This document shows, piece after piece, positions 57,704 to 64,000 of a DNA stretch of 64,000 bases. Source of the DNA: Halanaeroarchaeum sulfurireducens. Its GTDB lineage: Archaea; Halobacteriota; Halobacteria; Halobacteriales; Halobacteriaceae. Within the stretch, counting starts at the first letter, position 1. Each line of letters starts with the position of its first letter. The stretch is taken from contig NZ_CP008874.1 of the NCBI RefSeq assembly GCF_001011115.1, positions 1,812,440 to 1,876,439 on the forward strand, written 5' to 3'. A model generated the notes under the pieces. That model worked only from the letters and a program-made list of their open reading frames with translations, did no database searches and had not been told where the DNA came from. The translations under genes were made by a program, and so were the position numbers.

Positions 57704-58723
57704 ATGACGAGCGTCAAGGATTTTCAGGTGGACGAGCCCGCCAGCCCCGACGCACTGGGCCAGGGGCGGTTCTCGTTCACCGACGACTACTCCGTGTTCG
57801 ACTGGGGCAAGATGCCCGACACGATCCCGAAGAAGGGTGCGAGCCTCTGTGCCATGGGCGCGTTCAACTTCGAGCGGTTGGAGGCGGCCGGCGTTCCCAC
57901 CCACTATCGGGGTGTCGTCGCAGGGGGCGAGGTCGTCTCCATCGACGAGGCCGAGACCGCGCCGACCGAGATGGCGATCGACCTGACGCAGGTCCCGGAC
58001 CTCCCTTTCGTCGAGGGGAGCTACGACTACGATGCCTACCACGACGCGGCCGGCGAGAACTATCTCGTCCCGCTGGAGATCGTCTTCCGGAACGTGGTGC
58101 CGGTGGGCTCGAGTCTCCGCTCTCGTGGGTCGCCGTCGGACTACGGACTGGACCGAGCCGAGTGGCCCGAGGAACCCGTCGACCTCCCCGAGCCGGTCGT
58201 CGAGTTCTCGACGAAGTACGAAGAACAGGATCGATACCTCGACCGGACGGAGGCCGACCGGATCGCCGGGCTGGCCACCGTCGACGACCTCGAATCGCTC
58301 GCCCGCGAGGTGAACCGCATCGTCACCGACCGAGCCGAGGAGGCAGGGTTCGTCCATCAAGACGGGAAGATCGAGGTCCTGTACTTCGACGGCGAGCTCC
58401 GGGTCGCGGACGTCGTCGGCACCTTCGACGAGAACCGGTTCAGCTACGACGGCCAGCAGGTCTCGAAGGAGGTCGTCAGGCAGTACTACAAGCGAACCGA
58501 CCCTGAATGGGTGACGGCAGTGAGCGAGGCGAAAGTCGAGGCGCGCGAGCGGGACGTCGCCGACTGGCGGACGCTCGTCGAGGTGGCGCCAAAGCCACTC
58601 CCGGAGCACGTCATCGACGCAACGGGCGACCTCTACGCGGCCGGCGCGAACGCGTACCTCGGTACCGACCTCTTCGAGGCCCCCACGATCGCGTCGGCGG
58701 TCGATCGGGTGCGCTCGCTGTGA
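57704..58723 (+). CDS. purC: SAICAR synthetase
   Basis: The 339 residues join CAIR and aspartate to SAICAR in purine synthesis. The fold signature is [27 protein letters not shown] near the start and [24 protein letters not shown] in the middle; the C-terminal half includes [26 protein letters not shown]. It is a long haloarchaeal form. A BRE/TATA-like CGCAAACGCTTAGTG ends about 28 nt before the start, so the mRNA is nearly leaderless. purS and purQ follow on the same strand. Confidence 0.93.
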   Translation: MTSVKDFQVDEPASPDALGQGRFSFTDDYSVFDWGKMPDTIPKKGASLCAMGAFNFERLEAAGVPTHYRGVVAGGEVVSIDEAETAPTEMAIDLTQVPDLPFVEGSYDYDAYHDAAGENYLVPLEIVFRNVVPVGSSLRSRGSPSDYGLDRAEWPEEPVDLPEPVVEFSTKYEEQDRYLDRTEADRIAGLATVDDLESLAREVNRIVTDRAEEAGFVHQDGKIEVLYFDGELRVADVVGTFDENRFSYDGQQVSKEVVRQYYKRTDPEWVTAVSEAKVEARERDVADWRTLVEVAPKPLPEHVIDATGDLYAAGANAYLGTDLFEAPTIASAVDRVRSL

Positions 58724-58793
58724 ATATTCACGAACGTGGGACAACCCCGGTTTTTCAAAAGAGTTTTTGAGCACGGACGCCCAGTCCGACGCG

Positions 58794-59045
58794 ATGACCG
58801 ACTACACCGTCACGGTGACCGTCCGCCTCAAGAAGGGGGTTCTCGATCCGGAGGCGAAGACCACCCAGCGGGCACTGGAACGGCTGGGCTTTTCGCTCGC
58901 CGATCTGCGCTCGGCCGACCGCTTCGAGATCGACCTCGAGGCCGACGACGCCGAGGCGGCCCGAGAGCGCGCGAGCGAGATGGCCGAACGACTCCTCGCG
59001 AATCCGACAATCCACGACTACGAGATCGCGGTCGCCGAACGATGA
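58794..59045 (+). CDS. purS: FGAM synthase subunit PurS
   Basis: The 83 residues form the small dimeric subunit that brings PurL and PurQ together for FGAR amidotransfer. The pattern TVTVRLKKGVLDPEAKTTQRALERLGF is diagnostic. Start 58794 (MTDYTVTVTV) is preferred over an upstream in-frame option. Its TGA overlaps the purQ ATG (ATGA), so the two are coupled. Confidence 0.93.
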   Translation: MTDYTVTVTVRLKKGVLDPEAKTTQRALERLGFSLADLRSADRFEIDLEADDAEAARERASEMAERLLANPTIHDYEIAVAER

Positions 59046-59713
59046 TCGCCATCGTCCGCTTCGGTGGGTCGAACTGCGACCGCGACGCCGAACGCGCCCT
59101 CGCGGCGATGGGCATCGAATCCGAGATCGTCTGGCACGAGGACGGGTTGCCCACGGACACGACCGGCGTCATGCTCCCCGGCGGATTCTCCTACGGCGAT
59201 TACCTCCGCGCGGGCGCCATGGCCGCCAGGTCCCCGATCATGGACGAGGTGCGAGAGGCCGCCGCGGACGGTCTTCCCGTGCTGGGGATCTGCAACGGGG
59301 CGCAGATCGGCAGCGAGTCGGGGCTGACACCGGGCGCGTTCACGACCAACGAGAGCGCGCGGTTCCAGTGCGAGCACGTGCACGTCCGCGTCGAGAACGC
59401 AGACACGCGCTGGACGCGGGCCTACGACGAGGGGGAGGTCCTCCAGTTGCCCATCGCCCACGCGGAAGGACGGTTCGAGATCGCGGACGACGCGCTGGCG
59501 GAGCTGCAAGCCGACGAGCGGGTGCTCTTTCGCTACAGCGAGCCGGACGGAACCGTCTCGCCGGCTGCGAATCCGAACGGCTCGAAAAATAACGTCGCCG
59601 GAATTCTCGGGGAGCGAGAAAACGTCGCCGTCATGATGCCCCATCCCGAGCGCGCCGCGCTCGAGGACGTCGGCATCACCGACGGTCGCGGTGTCCTCGC
59701 CGGATTCGAGTGA
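59042..59713 (+). CDS. purQ: FGAM synthase subunit PurQ (glutaminase)
   Basis: The 223 residues are a class I glutamine amidotransferase supplying ammonia to PurL. The nucleophile Cys84 is in VLGICNGAQIG, and the His-Glu pair in MPHPERAALE. IVRFGGSNCDRDAERAL and MLPGGFSYGDYLRAG are family signatures. It overlaps purS by 4 bp and ends at 59713, directly before a small minus-strand gene. purL itself is not in the window. Confidence 0.95.
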   Translation: MIAIVRFGGSNCDRDAERALAAMGIESEIVWHEDGLPTDTTGVMLPGGFSYGDYLRAGAMAARSPIMDEVREAAADGLPVLGICNGAQIGSESGLTPGAFTTNESARFQCEHVHVRVENADTRWTRAYDEGEVLQLPIAHAEGRFEIADDALAELQADERVLFRYSEPDGTVSPAANPNGSKNNVAGILGERENVAVMMPHPERAALEDVGITDGRGVLAGFE

Positions 59714-59830
59714 TTACCGACGGACCTTGACAGGCTGTTTCGTGGCAATCCAACGGTACGGGCTCTCGTCATCGCGAACTTCGAACCACCCATCGTCACA
59801 CATGTAGGCGTCTCTGATCGGATCCTGCAT
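59714..59830 (-). CDS. Small 38-residue haloarchaeal protein
   Basis: From ATG 59828-59830 a 38-residue reading frame ends at TAA 59714-59716, right at the purQ stop. It opens MQDPIRDAYMCDDGWFEVRD and ends QPVKVRR, with Trp, Cys and acidic residues and no signal. A Shine-Dalgarno GGGGAGG lies just before the start. Composition looks real, and short proteins of this kind are widespread in haloarchaea (possibly DUF7331-like). Upstream lie a TATA box and two palindromes. Confidence 0.6.
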   Translation of the reverse strand: MQDPIRDAYMCDDGWFEVRDDESPYRWIATKQPVKVRR

Positions 59831-59841
59831 CGTTCCTCCCC

Positions 59842-59859
59842 TGGTGGACGTGTCCACCA
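59842..59859 (-). promoter_or_regulatory. 18-bp palindrome upstream of the 38-residue gene
   Basis: TGGTGGAC-GT-GTCCACCA is an inverted repeat of 8-bp arms with a 2-bp spacer. It lies 12 bp upstream of the start codon, near where transcription should begin given the AT box TATTATAATG at about 59882-59892. This is the position of a repressor operator. Confidence 0.55.
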
Positions 59860-59867
59860 ATTCGGTC

Positions 59868-59884
59868 AATGGTGATCGACCATT
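59868..59884 (-). promoter_or_regulatory. Second palindrome next to the AT box
   Basis: AATGGT-GATCG-ACCATT has 6-bp arms and overlaps the AT box on its left side. Its spacing to the first palindrome is about 26 bp centre to centre, between two and three turns of the helix. Confidence 0.4.
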
Positions 59885-59931
59885 ATAATACTAGCCCGTC
59901 GACGGCCCGGTCCGCGTGCAAGGAGTGCCGA

Positions 59932-61002
59932 TTATCTGACGAGAGGCTGGTTATAGGCCGTCTCGCGTTCCATAACTGTCTCCCACGTGGTCTCGCAGGG
60001 GCAAGAGACCTCATCGAAGACCGACGGCTCCTGGCGCCGATTGAAGTCCTCGATGGCGGTCGCGACGCGGTCGTCGCACTCCCCGCAGTTGTGGGGCCCA
60101 CGATCGGAGCCGTGACCGACCGGGTCGGACAGGACGAGTGCGTCCGCGTCCGCGGTCCGTCGGAGCACCGCCACGACGCTCCAGAGCCAGGGCGGCCGGT
60201 ACCCGTCGCGAAAGTGAAGGTGATCGACCATCGTGTATCGGTGGACGGTGGTCGGATTCATCGAAATGGTGTGTGCGTACGGGGCGGTCCGTTCGACGGA
60301 CGAGACCATATCCTCGACGGCCTCGCTTTCGGCGAGGAACGGCGGTTTCAAGAGGAGATACGCCTTGACGCCCGCCCCAAGGGAACGGGCCGTCTCGCTC
60401 GCGTCGACGAAGTCCGCGAAGTCGAAGTACTTGTTCACGCAGTCGTGGCGGACCCGATCGGTGGCCGTCTCGAGGCCGATCGCGACGTCGGTGGCGAGCC
60501 CGCGGTCCAGGAAGTCCGCCAGGCGGTCCTCCGTGACGAAGTCGGGAAGGGTCTCCAGAACGATCCGGTCCCGGTCGGCGAACGTCTCCGCGATCGCCGA
60601 CCGCGTTTCCGGCGGAACCTCCCGCTCGTCGAGGACCGACCCGGAGGTGTAGATCTTGACCAGCGGCGCTGGCGAGGCGGCGTTTTCCCGCTCGTGGGCG
60701 CGCGCCGCCTCGATCTGATTCATCAGGGCCGCGTGTCCCACCTCGCCGCCCTCGACGGACTCGGCGACGTAGCCGCACATGGTACAGCCACCCGCACGGG
60801 CCCACCGGCAGCCGCCGGTGTTGAGAACGATCGTGAGCGACCGCACGACGCCGTCGGGCGTGGTGTCCTCGTCGAGCCAGACCCGGGTCGGCTCGGTCGG
60901 ATCGTACGTCTCGTCCTTCTGGGCGCGCAACTCGCGCATCACCGCGTTGTGGGCGGCCGTCCCCCGACCCTGTTCACGGCCCTCGGGACTCGGCTGGCTC
61001 AT
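59932..61002 (-). CDS. Archaeosine biosynthesis radical SAM protein RaSEA
   Basis: The 356 residues match RaSEA, which with ArcS converts preQ0-lysine at tRNA position 15 to archaeosine. The CX7CX2C motif is CRWARAGGCTMCGY (Cys65, Cys73, Cys76), and the C-terminal part has extra cysteine motifs (CGEC, CPC). KIYTSGSVLDEREV and GLETATDRVRHDCVNK are conserved radical SAM parts. Start 61002 (MSQPSPEGREQG). arcS is not adjacent. It shares the deazaguanine route with mptA. Confidence 0.88.
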   Translation of the reverse strand: MSQPSPEGREQGRGTAAHNAVMRELRAQKDETYDPTEPTRVWLDEDTTPDGVVRSLTIVLNTGGCRWARAGGCTMCGYVAESVEGGEVGHAALMNQIEAARAHERENAASPAPLVKIYTSGSVLDEREVPPETRSAIAETFADRDRIVLETLPDFVTEDRLADFLDRGLATDVAIGLETATDRVRHDCVNKYFDFADFVDASETARSLGAGVKAYLLLKPPFLAESEAVEDMVSSVERTAPYAHTISMNPTTVHRYTMVDHLHFRDGYRPPWLWSVVAVLRRTADADALVLSDPVGHGSDRGPHNCGECDDRVATAIEDFNRRQEPSVFDEVSCPCETTWETVMERETAYNQPLVR

Positions 61003-61134
61003 TGTCGAATCGAAGCCGGCGGGCACCTAAAGCGGCTTCGCTCCGATGGATGGCGACGATCTAGCCGGATGTGGTTACATCACCTGGGCAACAATTACAC
61101 CGTCTCCGGCCGTGTATAAATGGAGAGGGTTACT

Positions 61135-63060
61135 ATGACAGACATTGGCGGCTTCAACGACCGCGTCGCACGAATTGACCTCTCGTCGGGGGCGACCGAG
61201 TACGAAGAGATCGACGACGAGGACGCGAAAAAGTACGTCGGGGGACGCGGACTGGGCGTCAAGTACGTCTTCGAGAACGGCCCGGACGTGGACCCGCTGG
61301 GACCGGACAACCTCCTGGCGTTCATGACTGGGCCGCTCACGGGAACCCAGGCCACGATGAGCGGGCGGATCGCGGTGGTGACGAAATCGCCGCTGACGAA
61401 TACGGTCACCGACTCCCACCACGGCGGCTGGTCGGGGGCCCGACTGAAGTGGTCCGGGTTCGACGGACTGCTGTTCGAGGGACAGGCCGACGACCCCGTC
61501 TACGCCTACGTCGAGGACGGCGAGGTCGAACTCCGTGACGCCAGCCACCTCTGGGGAATGACGACCCACGAGGCACGCGAGACCATAGAAGAGGAACTGG
61601 ACGGCGCGTACGGCAAGAACCTGAGTTTCATGGGCATCGGGCCCGGTGGCGAGAACCTCGTGCGGTTCGGGGCCATCATCAACGAGGACGACCGCGCCTC
61701 GGGCCGAGGCGGGACGGGAGCGGTCATGGGATCGAAGAACCTCAAGGCCGTCGTGGTGAAATCCGGGACGGATATGCCCCAGCCCGCCGACGAGGAGACG
61801 TTCGAGGACGGCGCCGGGCAGGCCACCGGGGCCATCATGGAATCCGACGTCACCGCGCCGAACGAAGGTGGGCTGTCGGTGTACGGGACGAACGTCCTGA
61901 TGAACCTCACCGAGGAGATGGACGGGCTCCCGACCCGAAACGGACAGTTCACCTCCACGAGTGCCGAGGCGGAGGCCGACCCCTCCGAGCCGAACATCGA
62001 CGCCGAAAACACCTCCGGAGAGTGGGTTCGCGAGAACATCCTGGTCGACGAGCCGACCTGTCACTCCTGTCCGGTCGCCTGCAAAAAGGAAGTCGAGGTG
62101 CAGACCACGGTCGGCGGGGCAGACCGCTCCGTTCGCATGGAATCTCTGGAGTACGAGCCGGCGTTCACGATGGGGTCGAACGCCATGAACGACGACGCCG
62201 AGCTGACCGCCGTGTTGATCGACCGGTGTAACAAGCTGGGCATCGACGCCATCGAGTCGGGCAACATGCTGTCGATGGCGATGGAGATGTCGGAGAAGGG
62301 GCACATCGAGGAGGATATCGAATGGGGCGACCGCGACGCCATGTACGAGGTGCTTCGCCGGATCGCCGAGCGCGAGGACGACCTGGGCGACGCCCTCGCG
62401 GAGGGCGCGGCGGGGGCCGCCGAGCGCTTCGATGCCCACGACTCGCGCCTCGACGTCAAAAACCAGACGATCCCAGCCTACGATCCGCGCGCGATGAAGG
62501 GGATGGCCATCGGCTACGCCACGTCGAACCGCGGTGCCTGTCACCTGCGCGCATACACGCCGGCCGCGGAGATCCTGGGTATTCCCCAGAAGGTCGACCC
62601 CGCCGATCCCGAGGGGAAGGGCGACCTCGCCATCACCTTCCAGGACCTCCACGCCGTCTCCGACTCCTTCGACATCTGCAAGTTCAGCGCCTTCGCGGAG
62701 GGAATCGAAGAATACAGCAAGCAGTTCAACGGAATGACGGGCCTGGACCTGAGCGAGGACGAACTCGTGGAGGCAGGAAAACGTATCTACACGCTCGAGC
62801 GGTACTACAACAACCTCGTTGGCTTCGAGGGCGAGGACGATTCCCTGCCGGGACGCTTCGTCGAAGGGCACGAAGACGCCATCCCGGGACAGGGAGCCGC
62901 CGAGGGCCAGCTGGCCGAACTCGACCAGCTCAAGGACGAGTACTACGAGGGTCGACAGTGGGTCGACGGCGTGGTCCCCGACGAGCGCCTCGACGAACTC
63001 GACATCGAGGTTGGCCCGGGAACGGGCGTCTCCGGCGGTGGCGCCGCCGCGGACGACTGA
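61135..63060 (+). CDS. aor: Aldehyde ferredoxin oxidoreductase (tungsten/molybdopterin)
   Basis: The 641 residues oxidise aldehydes to acids using a tungsten- or molybdenum-pterin cofactor and a [4Fe-4S] cluster. Cluster cysteines are in PTCHSCPVACKKE (Cys309, 312, 316) and a fourth near FDICKFSAF (about 525). The pterin region holds MSGRIAVVTKSPLTNT and GRGGTGAVMGSKNLKAV. Start 61135 (MTDIGGFNDRV) is chosen; five codons upstream (from 61120) are possible but overlap the likely purine-rich leader. TGTATAAATGG lies 16-25 nt upstream. SAMP3 and a Gly-Gly protein follow on the opposite strand. Confidence 0.92.
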   Translation: MTDIGGFNDRVARIDLSSGATEYEEIDDEDAKKYVGGRGLGVKYVFENGPDVDPLGPDNLLAFMTGPLTGTQATMSGRIAVVTKSPLTNTVTDSHHGGWSGARLKWSGFDGLLFEGQADDPVYAYVEDGEVELRDASHLWGMTTHEARETIEEELDGAYGKNLSFMGIGPGGENLVRFGAIINEDDRASGRGGTGAVMGSKNLKAVVVKSGTDMPQPADEETFEDGAGQATGAIMESDVTAPNEGGLSVYGTNVLMNLTEEMDGLPTRNGQFTSTSAEAEADPSEPNIDAENTSGEWVRENILVDEPTCHSCPVACKKEVEVQTTVGGADRSVRMESLEYEPAFTMGSNAMNDDAELTAVLIDRCNKLGIDAIESGNMLSMAMEMSEKGHIEEDIEWGDRDAMYEVLRRIAEREDDLGDALAEGAAGAAERFDAHDSRLDVKNQTIPAYDPRAMKGMAIGYATSNRGACHLRAYTPAAEILGIPQKVDPADPEGKGDLAITFQDLHAVSDSFDICKFSAFAEGIEEYSKQFNGMTGLDLSEDELVEAGKRIYTLERYYNNLVGFEGEDDSLPGRFVEGHEDAIPGQGAAEGQLAELDQLKDEYYEGRQWVDGVVPDERLDELDIEVGPGTGVSGGGAAADD

Positions 63061-63066
63061 ACGGCA

Positions 63067-63321
63067 CTATCCGCCGGCGCGGATCGCCTTCCGAGAGAAG
63101 CGCTCGACGAGGTCCTCCAGCGTGGTTTCGGGACCGTCGAAGACGACGGTGACCTCCGTCAGTTCGAGCGATGGCCCGATGGCGACGCGCTCCGCCGACA
63201 GGGTCGCCGTCCAGTCCGGTCCCACGACCGTCTCGTCGTCCCGGACCTCCCCGCCCAAACCAATCAAATACTGACGGGCCAGCCTGATCGAGATCCCCCG
63301 GAACGAGCGTTCGACCCGCAT
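63067..63321 (-). CDS. Small protein with C-terminal Gly-Gly, next to SAMP3
   Basis: The 84 residues are alpha/beta in pattern: RSFRGISIRLARQYLIGLGG at the N-terminus, then VVGPDWTATLSAERVAIGP and EVTVVFDGPETTLEDLVERF before the end KAIRAGG. The chain ends in Gly-Gly just before TAG, like ubiquitin-type modifiers, but the fold is not an obvious beta-grasp. Its ATG (63321) directly touches the SAMP3 TAG (63322), so the two are coupled. I do not recognise the family. It ends 6 bp from the oxidoreductase stop. Confidence 0.7.
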   Translation of the reverse strand: MRVERSFRGISIRLARQYLIGLGGEVRDDETVVGPDWTATLSAERVAIGPSLELTEVTVVFDGPETTLEDLVERFSRKAIRAGG

Positions 63322-63600
63322 CTATCCACCGGCGACCGGGGGGAAGATGGCTATCGCGTCCCCGTCTTCGACCGGCGTCTCGAGACCCTCGAGGTGGACC
63401 ACCGCGCGCCCGTTCTTGAGGACGTTCACCTGTGAAGGGATGGCCCCATCCTCGACGAACGCGCCCTCGAAGTCGGGATACTCCGACTCTAAGTCCCGGA
63501 GGACGGTCTCGATCGTCGCGTCCGCCGGAACCTCGCGGTCGACGGTCTTTCGGCCGACCACCTCTCTGAACGTCGCGAACAGCCGGAGTTCCACGTTCAT
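63322..63600 (-). CDS. samp3: Ubiquitin-like modifier SAMP3 / MoaD-like
   Basis: The 92 residues open MNVELRLFATFREVVGRKTV and end IAIFPPVAGG, matching Haloferax SAMP3 (92 residues, same ending). The beta-grasp pattern VNVLKNGRAVVHLEGL is present. SAMP3 is linked to MoaE and the molybdopterin pathway, which suits its place next to a tungsten/molybdenum-pterin oxidoreductase. It is the first gene of the pair; the Gly-Gly protein starts at its stop. A second MoaD/SAMP1-like gene is at 15939-16217. Confidence 0.85.
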   Translation of the reverse strand: MNVELRLFATFREVVGRKTVDREVPADATIETVLRDLESEYPDFEGAFVEDGAIPSQVNVLKNGRAVVHLEGLETPVEDGDAIAIFPPVAGG

Positions 63601-63775
63601 ACGCGTCCTACGGGACCGACCCGTTTGACGTTAGTGGCCACCGGGACGAGCACCGGGCTTCGACCGGGCGGACGGTCAGCCCGCTCTGGTGGCGGTCCGC
63701 GAGGTCGTCGTACTCGTGCGGTGGGTGAGCGGCCGAACCGATCAGACGCAGCGGAAAACAGTCCTGGCGTGCCAG

Positions 63776-63994
63776 TTATTTGACTTTCTTCGGCCGTTTC
63801 TGGTAGGTGTACAGTTCGAGTTTCAGCCGGTCCCACAGCGTCTTCTCGCCCCGGTCCACCGCTTCGGCCTCGGTTTCGATCTCCGCCTGTCCCGAGGGGC
63901 CGAGTTCGGCCGCGCGTTCGCTGGCGGCCGGATCGCGTTCGATGTGAAACTCCGTGGTCCGTGCCGGGAACGGCCAGTCGCGCACGACGCTCAT
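63776..63994 (-). CDS. Small conserved haloarchaeal protein, unknown
   Basis: The 72 residues open MSVVRDWPFPARTTEFHIERD, have an acidic middle (EIETEAEAVDRGEK) and a basic, Tyr/Lys-rich end LELYTYQKRPKKVK. It is soluble without a signal. The family is not recognised; the length and halophilic composition support a real gene. It ends about 6 bp from the right edge side of a 175-bp gap with no gene (63601-63775). Confidence 0.65.
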   Translation of the reverse strand: MSVVRDWPFPARTTEFHIERDPAASERAAELGPSGQAEIETEAEAVDRGEKTLWDRLKLELYTYQKRPKKVK

Positions 63995-64000
63995 CAGGAA

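Overview
The window comes from a halophilic archaeon (class Halobacteria). The evidence is high G+C with strong third-position G/C bias, very acidic proteins, and genes typical of the group: CetZ tubulin, ubiquitin-like SAMPs, GTP cyclohydrolase MptA, the archaeosine radical SAM enzyme RaSEA, coenzyme F420 genes, HMG-CoA reductase and the NurA/HerA end-resection pair. tRNA promoters carry an archaeal BRE/TATA. Genus cannot be fixed from sequence alone. Most of the window is ordinary core chromosome. The AT-richer 0.4-2.2 kb stretch is a decayed mobile-element scar.

Layout. 0-3.2 kb: end of a DUF1508 gene, a frameshifted MscS channel, two MITE-like inverted-repeat elements, a transposase C-terminal remnant and a histidine kinase that has lost its N-terminus. 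3.4-6.7 kb: guaAb and pyrG (nucleotide synthesis) and an alpha/beta hydrolase. 6.7-10.3 kb: PspA, a 24-bp tandem repeat, a DUF2270 membrane protein and thrS. 10.4-14.6 kb: a dgcN-dgcA pair (D-glutamate/N-acetyl-D-glutamate), a Vms1/eRF1-like release factor and a winged-helix regulator. 14.6-20.6 kb: gatD, SAMP1, then a nucleoside-ribose salvage run (phosphorylase, PfkB kinase, ribose-1,5-bisphosphate isomerase) facing deoC. 20.6-30.4 kb: tRNA methylthiotransferase, HIT protein, methionine aminopeptidase, isocitrate dehydrogenase, cupin, zinc-ribbon protein, HMG-CoA reductase, amidohydrolase and phosphoglycerate mutase.

30.6-44.2 kb: a lipoprotein, a cold-shock protein, tRNA-Ile with several degraded copies of its own 3' end, FxsA, a thioredoxin-domain protein, MptA, NAD kinase, a KaiC-like ATPase with a long acidic arm, TrkH, an MFS transporter, a GAF histidine kinase, and tRNA-Leu with a similar 3'-end copy. 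44.2-51.5 kb: cyclophilin, nurA-herA, UspA, thymidylate kinase and an NAD(P)-binding epimerase-like protein. 51.7-57.6 kb: cetZ, a secreted or anchored partner, and F420 genes cofC, cofG and cofH. 57.7-59.7 kb: purC, purS, purQ. 59.7-64 kb: a 38-residue protein behind two palindromes, RaSEA, a tungsten-type aldehyde ferredoxin oxidoreductase, a small Gly-Gly-ending protein, and SAMP3.

Most striking observations: (1) near both tRNA genes lies an element of fixed design, a copy of the tRNA 3' end, then CACGGTC, exactly 21 nt, then an inverted T-arm. The T-loop bases match the local tRNA. (2) An 84-residue protein ending in Gly-Gly abuts SAMP3 and ends next to the oxidoreductase gene. (3) A guanosine/ribose salvage gene run. 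(4) A 38-residue gene with operator-like palindromes.
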